From: Clostridiales bacterium
Lineage (GTDB): Bacteria > Bacillota > Clostridia > Oscillospirales > Butyricicoccaceae
Assembly: GCA_019421385.1 (NCBI GenBank)
Contig: JAHZFK010000022.1
Location: 1 to 47,854, forward strand
Reading direction: 5' to 3'
DNA length: 47,854 bases
Positions 23,776 to 31,153 of the stretch are shown here, piece after piece (the first letter of the stretch is position 1; every line of letters begins with the position of its first letter). A program made the position numbers and the translations under genes. A model generated the notes under the pieces. That model did not search any database and was not told where the DNA came from. It saw only the letters and a program-made list of their open reading frames with translations.

Positions 23776-24366
23776 CTATCTCTTGCTATCCAGCGAAAAC
23801 GGCAGCACCGACAACACCCGTCCGCAAATGGCCAGCACACGGCTGCTAAACGCCATCGCTACACCTTTACCGGCAGCCTTGCCGCCAATGGTCAGCGCCG
23901 AGATCAGGCCGGTGACCAGAAGCGAAACCAGCACCACCTGCACGCCGTTCATCCCGGCTGTAATGTTGGTGACGATCAGTGCCCCTGTTGCACCGGAAAT
24001 GATGCCGCAGATATCACCGACCACGTCGTTGCAAATGCTCGACACCTTTTCCGCATTGCGGGTCATCCACACCGCTTCCTTTGCGCCGCGCACACGGTGC
24101 GCCGCCATGGAATGGAACTCCTTCTCGGTTGCGGATGCCGCGGCAATGCCGATCATATCGAATAGGATGCCCAGCGCGATAAAGAAAAACAGCACCACAA
24201 AGGACAAAATTGTGCCCGCGCTGTTCAGCGCCTCATTCGATATATAGCTCATCACGACCGACAGCACAAAGCTGATCGGCATGATCGTCGCCACCCATTT
24301 GGTATTGATCAGCCGCGGTTTTTGCGGCGGCTGGTTCTTTTTCCTCGGTTTATCGGATGCTTCCAA
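23776..24366 (-). CDS. oapA: OapA-like CNNM/DUF21-type membrane protein
   Basis: A 196-aa membrane protein. A basic N-terminal tail (EASDKPRKKNQPPQKPRLINTK) is followed by about four hydrophobic helices (centred near ISFVLSVVMSYI, ILSFVVLFFFIALGILFDMIG, and two in the last third). Between them lies the CNNM-like pattern VRGAKEAVWMTRNAEKVSSICNDVVGDICGIISG. Homologues are annotated as CorB/CNNM-like proteins and correspond to OLE-associated protein A, which binds OLE RNA at the membrane and is implicated in alcohol and Mg2+ stress. AAGGAG stands 8 nt before TTG at 24366, so TTG is preferred; the in-frame ATG at 24393 has no ribosome site. It directly follows the candidate OLE RNA and precedes dxs. 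Confidence 0.8.
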   Translation of the reverse strand: MEASDKPRKKNQPPQKPRLINTKWVATIMPISFVLSVVMSYISNEALNSAGTILSFVVLFFFIALGILFDMIGIAAASATEKEFHSMAAHRVRGAKEAVWMTRNAEKVSSICNDVVGDICGIISGATGALIVTNITAGMNGVQVVLVSLLVTGLISALTIGGKAAGKGVAMAFSSRVLAICGRVLSVLPFSLDSKR

Positions 24367-24393
24367 AAGAATACTCCTTATTGTTAAAACCAT

Positions 24394-25057
24394 TCGGTCG
24401 TTGTATGCATATAGAAGTGACGGCAGGCCGAGTTAATCTTGCGGCTTGAGGTTCGGTTGGCTTTCCCCGCGGACTGCCACGCGTCGCCGTCGTGGGGGTT
24501 TCCCATTAAAGTCCGTGCCGGGATGTTACCATCACCGGGACCGAATTGCCACTGAGTCCGCACTGCAATCCTCTGCCTGCCTCATTGCTGAATAGCCTAG
24601 GTGATTTCCACTGCAGGCAACACGATTCTTAGCCTCTTTTGCAGACATGGTTTCAACCGTCAATTCCCGCGTTTTCCTGGCCGGGAAACCGCAGGCGGAT
24701 ACGATATCCACCATGGCCACGCAAGGCAGGCTACACTGCACACAGCGTTTTGGGCACCGCACGGGCCTCCGGCCGCAATGGCCGGCGTATTCCGTGCAGT
24801 CCCCTCCGCACCGCAATACAGGTTTCATCCTGCACCGTAGGGCATCCGTCAATCGAAGCGATGCTATAGGTGCCCCACGCATACAGGTCTCCACGGCAGG
24901 CGGGTCGGTACTTCATGCCATTGAAGCGCGCCCGCAAGCATCCACCCCAAACTGGGCGTAAGAAGCAAACACCAGAGACTTCATCGATATGCCCTTCTAC
25001 GGATTTTTAGGCCCGTCCTGGGAATCGTATGCGCTGACTAGGATACTACGTCACTTA
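24394..25057 (-). ncRNA. ole: Candidate OLE RNA (ornate large extremophilic RNA)
   Basis: About 660 nt without a credible gene, between ispA and the OapA-like gene, with its own strong promoter on the same strand. OLE RNA is about 600 nt and its known location is just upstream of oapA in the ispA-dxs operon, which matches. Visible structure includes a hairpin CCGGCC-ATTGC-GGCCGG (24785-24769), CTTCA-N6-TGAAG (24926-24911), TTTCC-N6-GGAAA (24688-24673), and a 3' closing helix of 24480-24470 with 24430-24417. ACGGGCC (25016-25010) could pair at distance with GGCCCGT (24767-24761). No T-tract was seen, so the 3' end is set by processing or is read through into oapA. The call rests on context; the covariance model was not run. 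Confidence 0.75.
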
Positions 25058-25063
25058 TTTTAT

Positions 25064-25092
25064 ATTTTATCATATAAATCCATCGGATTCAA
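25064..25092 (-). promoter_or_regulatory. Dedicated promoter of the OLE RNA candidate
   Basis: On the minus strand: -35 TTGAAT (25092-25087), 17-bp spacer, -10 TAAAAT (25069-25064) preceded by TGA, an extended -10. The predicted start is near 25057. The promoter lies in the 50 nt after the ispA stop, so this RNA and oapA-dxs-... can be transcribed independently of nusB-ispA. Confidence 0.8.
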
Positions 25093-25115
25093 GAAAACCG
25101 CGCAAAAAACCGCAT

Positions 25116-26000
25116 TCAATTCGTCCGATCGGTCAGGCTGCGCGCCAATTCGACGAGAAATGCGCTCTCCGGCCTGCCGGAAACCGCCTGCACCGCCTCG
25201 TCAGTCAGGCTGGCGACCAGCCTGCGGCACTCCTCCATGCCAAGCAGCGCCGGGAAGGTGGATTTTTCGCTCTTTTCGTCCTTGCCGACCGTTTTGCCGA
25301 GCGTGGCGGTGTCACCCTCAATGTCCAGCATATCATCCCGGATCTGGAACGCAAGGCCAAGCTTGTCCCCATAGGTGCGCGCCATATCGAGCGTCTGCGC
25401 GTCGGTTTTGCCCGCCGCAACGCAGCCCAGCTCGCACGCTGCGCGCAGCAGACAGCCGGTCTTGAGGCTTTGCAACAAGCGCAGCTCATCGAGCGAAATT
25501 TTCCGGTGTTCCGCACCCATGTCGAGCACCTGACCGCCGATCATACCATTCATGCCCGCGGCTTGTCCTAAAATGCGGATGCAAGCCAGCACAGTCTCAG
25601 CGGACACGCCCTCAGCTGCCGCCGCCGTCTCAAACGCCGCGGTCAGCAAGCCGTCGCCCGCAAGCACAGCGGTCGCCTCATCAAACGCTTTGTGACAAGT
25701 CGGACGGCCACGGCGCAAATCGTCATTGTCCATACACGGCAGATCGTCGTGGATGAGCGAATAGGTGTGGATCATCTCAAGCGCGCACGCAAATGGCAGC
25801 GCCTTTTGCGTGTCACCGCCGCACAGGCGGCAGAACGCCAGCACGATCACCGGACGCAGGCGCTTGCCGCCCGCCATTGCCGAATATTTGACGGCTTCAA
25901 AGATGCGGTCGTACCCCTCGCCCATCTCGCGGGACAGATATTTCTCCAGCGCAGGCTCAATAACTGCAATATCCGCTTTCAGCTGCTCTGCAAACGTCAT
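25116..26000 (-). CDS. ispA: Polyprenyl (farnesyl/geranylgeranyl) diphosphate synthase
   Basis: A 294-aa trans-prenyltransferase elongating DMAPP with IPP. The first Asp-rich motif DDLPCMDNDD is at 85-94 and the second, DDMLD, at 222-226, with GGKRLRP at 44-50. The two residues between the aspartates of the first motif indicate a type II short-chain enzyme, making FPP or GGPP. The ATG overlaps the xseB stop by 4 nt (ATGA), indicating coupling. No clear terminator follows. Confidence 0.94.
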   Translation of the reverse strand: MTFAEQLKADIAVIEPALEKYLSREMGEGYDRIFEAVKYSAMAGGKRLRPVIVLAFCRLCGGDTQKALPFACALEMIHTYSLIHDDLPCMDNDDLRRGRPTCHKAFDEATAVLAGDGLLTAAFETAAAAEGVSAETVLACIRILGQAAGMNGMIGGQVLDMGAEHRKISLDELRLLQSLKTGCLLRAACELGCVAAGKTDAQTLDMARTYGDKLGLAFQIRDDMLDIEGDTATLGKTVGKDEKSEKSTFPALLGMEECRRLVASLTDEAVQAVSGRPESAFLVELARSLTDRTN

Positions 26001-26233
26001 TTCCCTGCCTCCTCCGCGTCAAACGGCTGCTCGGTCAGTTCGCCCTGCATGTTTTCCTGCAGGATCGTGACCTTTTGCTCGGCCTTGTCCAGCATCTTGC
26101 CCAGTGCCGCGGACAGCTTGGTGCCTTCCTCGAACAGCTTGATGCTGTCCCCGAGCGGCGCTTCGCCCTTTTCCAGCAGGCGGACGATCTCCTCGAGCCG
26201 CTCCATCTGGCTTTCAAATGTCTTTTCCGCCAT
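25997..26233 (-). CDS. xseB: Exodeoxyribonuclease VII small subunit
   Basis: A 78-aa, mostly helical protein with the family signature FESQMERLEEIVRLLEKGEAPLGDSIKLFEEG. It forms the exonuclease VII complex with XseA, degrading single-stranded DNA. It overlaps the xseA end by 20 nt and the ispA start by 4 nt. GAGGAGG precedes the ATG. Confidence 0.95.
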   Translation of the reverse strand: MAEKTFESQMERLEEIVRLLEKGEAPLGDSIKLFEEGTKLSAALGKMLDKAEQKVTILQENMQGELTEQPFDAEEAGK

Positions 26234-27509
26234 TGTTCTGTTCCTCCTCGATATCGGTCACGCGGCAATTCGCCGCGCCTTTGGCAAATCGGATATGCAG
26301 GGTATCTCCTGCCTTGAGCATCGCTGCATCGGTGATGACCGCGCCGCGCACACCTTTGTTCGCGACCGCGTAGCCGCGTGCAAGCACGCGCAGCGGGCTA
26401 ATTGCGTCGAGCGTGGCAACCGTCCTTGTAAAGCGCAGACGGCGGCGCTGTACGCCGTCCCGCCCGGCCGCCAGCAAACGGCGGCGCAGCAGGTTCAGCT
26501 TCTGCTCTTCCCGCGCGAGATACGCCGGGAATGCCGCCAGCAAACGGTCAGTCGTCCGGTCGAGCAGCACGCGCTTCTCTTCGATATACCGCGTGGGGCT
26601 GCGCGCTTCCAGCCGCTGCTGCAACGCCTCCAATGTGCGCTGCTTGTGCTGAATCTGCTTATGCGCCGCCGCATGAAGCCGCGTATCCAGCGTGCGCAGG
26701 CTCAGCGCATATTCCGCGCGGTCGGGGACGGCAAGCTCTGCCGCGCCTGACGGCGTGGGCGCACGCAGATCGGCAACAAAGTCCGCAATCGTCACATCCG
26801 GCTCATGGCCGACCGCCGAAATGACCGGAATCTCGGACGCAAAGATCGCCCGCGCGACCGCTTCCTCGTTAAATGCCCACAAGTCCTCCATCGACCCGCC
26901 GCCGCGTCCGCACAGGATGACATCTGCCTCGCCCATCGCGTTGGACAGACCGATCGCCCGCGCGATGCTTTCCGCCGCACCCTGTCCTTGCACCTGTGCA
27001 GGATAGAGCGTGACCTCAGCCAGCGGCCAGCGGCGACCCAGAATACGGATCATATCGCGTACCGCTGCGCCGGTCGGTGAGGTGACGAGCGCAATTTTGC
27101 GCGGCATACGCGGAATCGGCTTTTTATACATCGGGTCAAACAAACCCTCAGCCTGTAATTTGGCTTTGAGTTGCTCGAAAGCTAAATTGAGTGCGCCCGC
27201 GCCGTCCGGAATCACCTCGGAAATATAAAGCTGCACCTGTCCCGTGCGCGGAAACGAGCTGACGCGCGCCCGCACAATGACCTTCATGCCGTTTTCCAGT
27301 CGGAATTTCAGGCGCATCGCGTCCGAGCGGAACATCACCGCGTTGATGGACGCGCCCTCGTCCTTGAGGCTCATATAGTGATGCCCGGAGGAATGCGCCT
27401 TGTAGTTGGATATCTCGCCTTGCACCAGCAGATTGCGGTAACCCGGCACGGTGTCCAGCAATTCTTTGATTTCGTTATTCAGTTGTGTGACCGAATAAAT
27501 CGTACTCAC
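26214..27509 (-). CDS. xseA: Exodeoxyribonuclease VII large subunit
   Basis: A 431-aa catalytic subunit. The N-terminal OB-fold (about 5-105: LLVQGEISNYKAHSSGHHYMS) binds single-stranded DNA. The central nuclease domain shows ALVTSPTGAAVRDMIRIL and the catalytic region RGGGSMEDLWAFNEE, then ISAVGHEPDVTIADFVAD. The C-terminal part is coiled coil. The start is GTG at 27509 behind AAAGGA; GTGA overlaps the upstream stop by 4 nt. At 431 aa the protein is of normal length. Confidence 0.96.
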   Translation of the reverse strand: MSTIYSVTQLNNEIKELLDTVPGYRNLLVQGEISNYKAHSSGHHYMSLKDEGASINAVMFRSDAMRLKFRLENGMKVIVRARVSSFPRTGQVQLYISEVIPDGAGALNLAFEQLKAKLQAEGLFDPMYKKPIPRMPRKIALVTSPTGAAVRDMIRILGRRWPLAEVTLYPAQVQGQGAAESIARAIGLSNAMGEADVILCGRGGGSMEDLWAFNEEAVARAIFASEIPVISAVGHEPDVTIADFVADLRAPTPSGAAELAVPDRAEYALSLRTLDTRLHAAAHKQIQHKQRTLEALQQRLEARSPTRYIEEKRVLLDRTTDRLLAAFPAYLAREEQKLNLLRRRLLAAGRDGVQRRRLRFTRTVATLDAISPLRVLARGYAVANKGVRGAVITDAAMLKAGDTLHIRFAKGAANCRVTDIEEEQNNGGKDI

Positions 27510-28444
27510 GTTTTGTTCCTTTCATAAAGCCGCGCAGCAAGCACCGCCACGCCGACTGCATTATCGCCCGACAGCACCGGCTCAGCAAACGAGACCCGCT
27601 CCCCGAACGCCTGCTGCATACGCGCACGCAGCACGCGGCTTGCCATCACGCCGCCCGCGCACAAAACCGGGCAATCGTATTGTTTTAGCGCCTGCTCGGT
27701 TGCTTTGATGACCGCATTGGCGACCGTTTCGAGCGTGAACCGCGCCATCTGTGCAGGCTCTGCGGTCTTATGTTTGTTTTCCACCTGATTCTGCATACCG
27801 GATAGCGAAAACCGGCAGTCCGTCACCTTGGGACGATAGCCCTTTTCCGGTTCTGCTTCGACGGCCAGCGCGTCAAGCGCCGCACCCGACGGAAACGGCA
27901 GTCCGAGCAGCACGCCCGCGCGGTCGATCAACTGTCCCGCGGCGAGGTCGGTCGTGCCGCCGATACAGGTGCAGTCCGGCAGGCCATCTGTCCCCGGTAT
28001 TACATACAGCAGCTCGCTCGTTCCGCCCGACAGATGCCACGCGAGGAACGGCTCGTCCAGCAGGTGCAACCGTTCTGCGCTCAGCGCGGCCGCCGCGATA
28101 TGCCCCTGTTGATGCGACACAGCAAAAAGGGGCACAGATAGCAAATGCGCCGCGCTGCGCGCGACGCTCTGACCCGCCAGAAAGCAGGGCATATACGAAC
28201 CCTCGACCGCGCGCGGGCGAGTGCTGACGCCGATGGCGCGCACCTCCCCCTGCGGCAGGGCTTCGATTTTCTCATGCAGATGCACGGTATGCTGAAACAG
28301 CGCATCCGACTGGCGCAAGCCGATTGCGCCGTCCGGCACGGTCAGCAAGCTGCCCTCGTTTTGCCATGCGCCGCTTTCGGCGTCATATATCGCTGCCGAC
28401 GTGCGGTAATTCGAGGTGTCGATCCCCAGAAAACGCTCAGGCAT
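27506..28444 (-). CDS. TsaD/Kae1-like (peptidase M22 family) paralogue
   Basis: A 312-aa protein of the ASKHA/Kae1 fold. It begins FLGIDTSNYRTSAA, has a metal-binding HxxxH (HQQGH), WHLSGGTSELLYV, the glycine-rich CAGGVMASRVLRARM and a C-terminal SGDNAVGVAVLA in place of the TDNA of TsaD. It differs clearly from true TsaD, which makes t6A in tRNA with TsaB/TsaE, and is shorter. It is a clostridial paralogue typically sited between nusB and xseA; its function is unknown. ATG 28444 with GGAG 7 nt upstream overlaps nusB by 8 nt; an ATG two codons earlier is possible. Confidence 0.82.
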   Translation of the reverse strand: MPERFLGIDTSNYRTSAAIYDAESGAWQNEGSLLTVPDGAIGLRQSDALFQHTVHLHEKIEALPQGEVRAIGVSTRPRAVEGSYMPCFLAGQSVARSAAHLLSVPLFAVSHQQGHIAAAALSAERLHLLDEPFLAWHLSGGTSELLYVIPGTDGLPDCTCIGGTTDLAAGQLIDRAGVLLGLPFPSGAALDALAVEAEPEKGYRPKVTDCRFSLSGMQNQVENKHKTAEPAQMARFTLETVANAVIKATEQALKQYDCPVLCAGGVMASRVLRARMQQAFGERVSFAEPVLSGDNAVGVAVLAARLYERNKT

Positions 28445-28943
28445 CGGCATTCTCCGCCGGCGCTGCCGCAGCATCGGCTGCCGGGGCTGCATCTGGCTTG
28501 GTCGCGCGCGCGACCGAACCCAACACACCGTTGATGAAAGCGGCGGCTTCGTCTGTATCGTATACCTTAGCCAGCTCGACCGCTTCGTTGATCGCGGCAC
28601 CCACCGGCACATCTTCCACATAGCGCATCTCGTAAATGGCAAGACGCAGCACCGCTACCGTTATGCGCGACATGCGGCTGATCTTCCAGCCCTTGGAATA
28701 GGCCGTGATCGTCTCGTCCAGTTCGTTCTGATGCGCGGCCACGCCCTTGACCACCGCGCGGATGTACTCAGTCTGCACAGGCGACAGCTTGCCCGCATAC
28801 AGCGCAATATCGCCGCTGATCGAAGCCATAATGGACTCGTCCAGCCGCTCTTCCAAATTTTCGTCCTCAAACTGCTGGAACCCCATCTCAAAAATCAGGT
28901 GCAGCGCAATTTCTCTTGCTTTTGTTCTGCTCATCACACTCAC
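28437..28943 (-). CDS. nusB: Transcription antitermination factor NusB
   Basis: A 168-aa all-helical RNA-binding protein that works with NusE/S10 in rRNA antitermination. Family landmarks are TKAREIALHLIFEMGFQQ at the N-terminus and AIYEMRYVEDVPVGAAINEAVELAKVY, then FINGVLGSV. An Ala/Asp-rich tail of about 25 residues (from KPDAAPAADA) is unusual. The start is GTG 28943 with GGGAGG 11 nt upstream; ATG 28934 is the alternative. It opens the nusB-M22-xseA-xseB-ispA operon with its own promoter. Confidence 0.94.
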   Translation of the reverse strand: MSVMSRTKAREIALHLIFEMGFQQFEDENLEERLDESIMASISGDIALYAGKLSPVQTEYIRAVVKGVAAHQNELDETITAYSKGWKISRMSRITVAVLRLAIYEMRYVEDVPVGAAINEAVELAKVYDTDEAAAFINGVLGSVARATKPDAAPAADAAAAPAENADA

Positions 28944-28977
28944 GGCGGCAGTTTCCTCCCATTTTTCGGTTACGCTT

Positions 28978-29006
28978 ATTTTATCCTATTTTCGCCAAAG
29001 TTGCAA
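28978..29006 (-). promoter_or_regulatory. Sigma-A promoter of the nusB-ispA operon
   Basis: On the minus strand: -35 TTGCAA (29006-29001), 17-bp spacer, -10 TAAAAT (28983-28978). It lies between the asp23 terminator and nusB. Confidence 0.78.
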
Positions 29007-29037
29007 GGTGCTATTCCCGAAAAGGCACATCCAAACA

Positions 29038-29072
29038 AAAGAAAACGGCAGGGCGATCATGCCTTGCCGTTT
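29038..29072 (-). terminator. Intrinsic terminator of asp23
   Basis: A 12-bp stem with one G-T pair (29043-29054 with 29061-29072; AAACGGCA/TGCCGTTT outer part) and a 6-nt loop. On the minus strand it is followed by a TTTTCTTTTG-type tract. Confidence 0.88.
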
Positions 29073-29083
29073 CAATGCTGTTC

Positions 29084-29491
29084 TTATTCCTGCTCCGCAG
29101 GCTGTTCCTCAACCGCCGGTGTAGGCGCAAACGTCACGCCGCCGACATGCACATTGACCTCGGTGACCTTCAGGCCGGTCATGGATTCGACCGAAGACCG
29201 CACGCTCTCCTGCACCTGCTTTGCCACCTCGCAGATGTTGTGGCCGAACAGCGCAAGGAAGCCGATCTCGATCTTGACCGTTCCCTCTTCGCCAATTTCA
29301 ATGCGGACGCCCTTGGAAAGGTTCTTTTTGCTCAAAAAGCTCACGATATCGCTGGTCAGCGTGGAATACAAGCCACTCACGCCTGCGGTTTCCGAAGTAG
29401 CCAGCGCCGCAATGGATGCGACAACATCCTCGGAAATCCGGATGGAACCCTGATCGCTCTCGGTCGACCAATACTCCTTGTGATCCGCCAT
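29084..29491 (-). CDS. Asp23/Gls24 family envelope stress protein
   Basis: A 135-aa protein with the Asp23 fold: ISEDVVASIAALATSETAGVSGLYSTL in its first half and a central KGVRIEIGEEGTVKIEIGFLALFGHNI region, then ITEVNVHVGGVTF-like TEVNVHVGGVTFA. In Staphylococcus, Asp23 is membrane-associated and linked to cell-envelope stress; in Clostridia the gene regularly lies between spoIIIAH and nusB, as here. ATG 29491 with AAAGGAG 10 nt upstream is preferred over GTG 29500, which is only 2-3 nt from the same site. Confidence 0.9.
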   Translation of the reverse strand: MADHKEYWSTESDQGSIRISEDVVASIAALATSETAGVSGLYSTLTSDIVSFLSKKNLSKGVRIEIGEEGTVKIEIGFLALFGHNICEVAKQVQESVRSSVESMTGLKVTEVNVHVGGVTFAPTPAVEEQPAEQE

Positions 29492-29514
29492 AGTGCTCAC
29501 TCTCCTTTAAACGG

Positions 29515-29542
29515 ATTATAGCACAGTTTTGGCAAAATGCAA
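29515..29542 (-). promoter_or_regulatory. Sigma-A promoter of asp23
   Basis: On the minus strand: -35 TTGCAT (29542-29537), 16-bp spacer, perfect -10 TATAAT (29520-29515). It lies between spoIIIAH and asp23, so asp23 is expressed independently of the sporulation operon. Confidence 0.78.
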
Positions 29543-29566
29543 AGCAAAAATACGCGCTGCGGCTGC

Positions 29567-30097
29567 TTACTCTGCTTCCACGATCTTGACCTGTCCTGCG
29601 GTCATGCCGGTTTCACTGACCACGATGTCCTTGATAACCGTCACATCGGTTGCCTGCAATCCGCCGTCCGGCGGCGCGACAACCACATTCACGCTGCTGT
29701 CCCCAATCATCACGACCGCATCCGCATAGCCTTTGGCGCGAATCAGGCTTTCGATATTTGCCTCGGCAACCGAATCATCCGCGAGCGCCGAGATCTGAGC
29801 CGCCGCCTCATCTTTGGCCGCCTGATCGGCGTCCTCGCTCTCACTCAGCTCGCGCAGCGTACTGACCGCCTCATCGCGCGCCTGCTCGCGGGTCAGACGC
29901 GAGGTGGCGAAATAATCCTCCCCCTCTGTTCCTGCCGTTTCTCCCGCATCCGACCCGGTCGTATCCGCATCGGTCTGCCCTGCCACCAGCAGCTCATCCG
30001 GCGCATCGACATAACTCCAGTTCAAATAAACCGCCGCGCAAAGCAGCAGCGCGATCACACCGTATACCGCGCCGCGTTTCTTGATTTTTTTCATCAC
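29567..30097 (-). CDS. spoIIIAH: Stage III sporulation protein AH
   Basis: A 176-aa membrane protein: basic N-terminus, one transmembrane helix (about 9-26) and an extracytoplasmic domain resembling the type III secretion ring protein EscJ/PrgK (RLTREQARDEAVSTLRELSE...VSETGMTAGQVKIVEA). SpoIIIAH in the mother-cell membrane pairs with forespore SpoIIQ across the septum, forming the feeding channel. An acidic linker (about 38-60) is present. The start is GTG 30097 or ATG 30094; AGGAGG fits both. It is last in the spoIIIA operon. No strong terminator was seen. Confidence 0.92.
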   Translation of the reverse strand: MMKKIKKRGAVYGVIALLLCAAVYLNWSYVDAPDELLVAGQTDADTTGSDAGETAGTEGEDYFATSRLTREQARDEAVSTLRELSESEDADQAAKDEAAAQISALADDSVAEANIESLIRAKGYADAVVMIGDSSVNVVVAPPDGGLQATDVTVIKDIVVSETGMTAGQVKIVEAE

Positions 30098-30128
30098 TGC
30101 TCGCCCTCCTGTATTTGGTTACTATGTT

Positions 30129-30674
30129 TTATGATGCATCGGACATTTTCAGAACCGTAACTTTGTCCGAACCGATGCCGCACACCGTGCTGACCGCCTG
30201 CGTCACCGCCAAACGCACCTGCGCGTTGTCCGCGCCGTCGCACAGAACGACCGCGCCGCGAAACGTCGGCAGCAGATTTTTGACCGTCACAGGCTTTTCC
30301 CCGTAGCTGCCGTCGCTGAGAATGGTCAAATCACTTTCGTAGCTTTGACTGCTGTCCACCCCGGTGGTCTGACGGGTGTTGACCGCGTAAACCGCTTCGC
30401 CGCTCTCCTCGAGCGACAGCATCAGTTCAACCCGCCCCACGCCATCCACCGCAGCCAGCTTGTCGCACAGCGCTTGCTCAAACGCGGCAAGGTCGAATGC
30501 AGATGGCTCGGCAGACGTATCCGATGCCACAGCCTCCTCCTTTGCACCGCGCCCGCCCGAAGCCAGCAGCAGCACCCCTGCCAGCAGCACAATCAGCACC
30601 GCGCGGTATTTGACCGCGAGCGGTACGATCTTTTGCTGCGCAGCACACAGCCACACCTTCCATTGTTCTTTCAT
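30129..30674 (-). CDS. spoIIIAG: Stage III sporulation protein AG
   Basis: A 181-aa protein: cytoplasmic N-terminus, one transmembrane helix (about 22-40, AVLIVLLAGVLLLAS) and an extracytoplasmic ring-building domain (VGRVELMLSLEESGEAVYAVNT; YGEKPVTVKNLLPTFRGAVVLCDGADN; AVSTVCGIGSDKVTVLKM). SpoIIIAG forms a large ring in the mother-cell/forespore channel. ATG 30674 overlaps the spoIIIAF stop by 4 nt (ATGA). Confidence 0.93.
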   Translation of the reverse strand: MKEQWKVWLCAAQQKIVPLAVKYRAVLIVLLAGVLLLASGGRGAKEEAVASDTSAEPSAFDLAAFEQALCDKLAAVDGVGRVELMLSLEESGEAVYAVNTRQTTGVDSSQSYESDLTILSDGSYGEKPVTVKNLLPTFRGAVVLCDGADNAQVRLAVTQAVSTVCGIGSDKVTVLKMSDAS

Positions 30675-31153
30675 TGCGCCACCCACTCCTGTCTGTCCGC
30701 ATCCACACCGCACCCCTCGGTCACCAGCGTTTTCAGTTCATCCAGCCGCGCCGCATCCGTGCTTTGATAATACACCGTTACCTTTCCCACCTGCAAAATC
30801 CCGTTTTCGTCGTTCTCCATTGTCACATGTACTGAACAGTCGAACCCCTTCGCCTGCGCACTGCTCTCGAGCGCGTCCGCAATACTGGCCGCGATCGTGC
30901 TCATGGTCGTCTGCGCGTTTTGCTCCTGTATCGCATCCACGTCAACGCCCGCAAGTGCGCCGTCACGGATGCCGTCCCAACCCGTCAGGCGCAGCCCCGC
31001 CAACGGCTGGAGCAGCGCCAGCAGCATGAGCAGCCCCGCCGCCAGCTTAACGATCTCGCGCAGCGCGCCACCCTCCACCACACGCAGCGCCACCGCGGAC
31101 GCCACGCCCGCCAGCGTGACACGCAGCAAAATGGTATGAAACAATTCACTCAT
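30671..31153 (-). CDS. spoIIIAF: Stage III sporulation protein AF
   Basis: A 160-aa protein with two N-terminal transmembrane helices (about 7-24 and 32-52) and a mixed alpha/beta extracytoplasmic domain (GFDCSVHVTMENDENGIL; KVTVYYQSTD). It is part of the spoIIIA-SpoIIQ channel. The 4-nt ATGA overlaps at both ends (with AE upstream and AG downstream) show tight coupling. The longer upstream frame is a shadow of spoIIIAE. Confidence 0.9.
   Translation of the reverse strand: MSELFHTILLRVTLAGVASAVALRVVEGGALREIVKLAAGLLMLLALLQPLAGLRLTGWDGIRDGALAGVDVDAIQEQNAQTTMSTIAASIADALESSAQAKGFDCSVHVTMENDENGILQVGKVTVYYQSTDAARLDELKTLVTEGCGVDADRQEWVAQ

Noticed and set aside
24532..24961. Open frames on both strands in the ispA-oapA gap (for example a Cys-rich 120-aa minus-strand frame and a 104-aa plus-strand frame)
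   Set aside because: No ribosome site, unusual composition (excess Cys and Arg), they overlap each other, and the promoter and context indicate a structured RNA instead.
24761..25016. ACGGGCC/GGCCCGT long-range pairing as proof of OLE structure
   Set aside because: Seven complementary bases within several hundred GC-rich nt can occur by chance; kept only as a possibility until covariation is tested.
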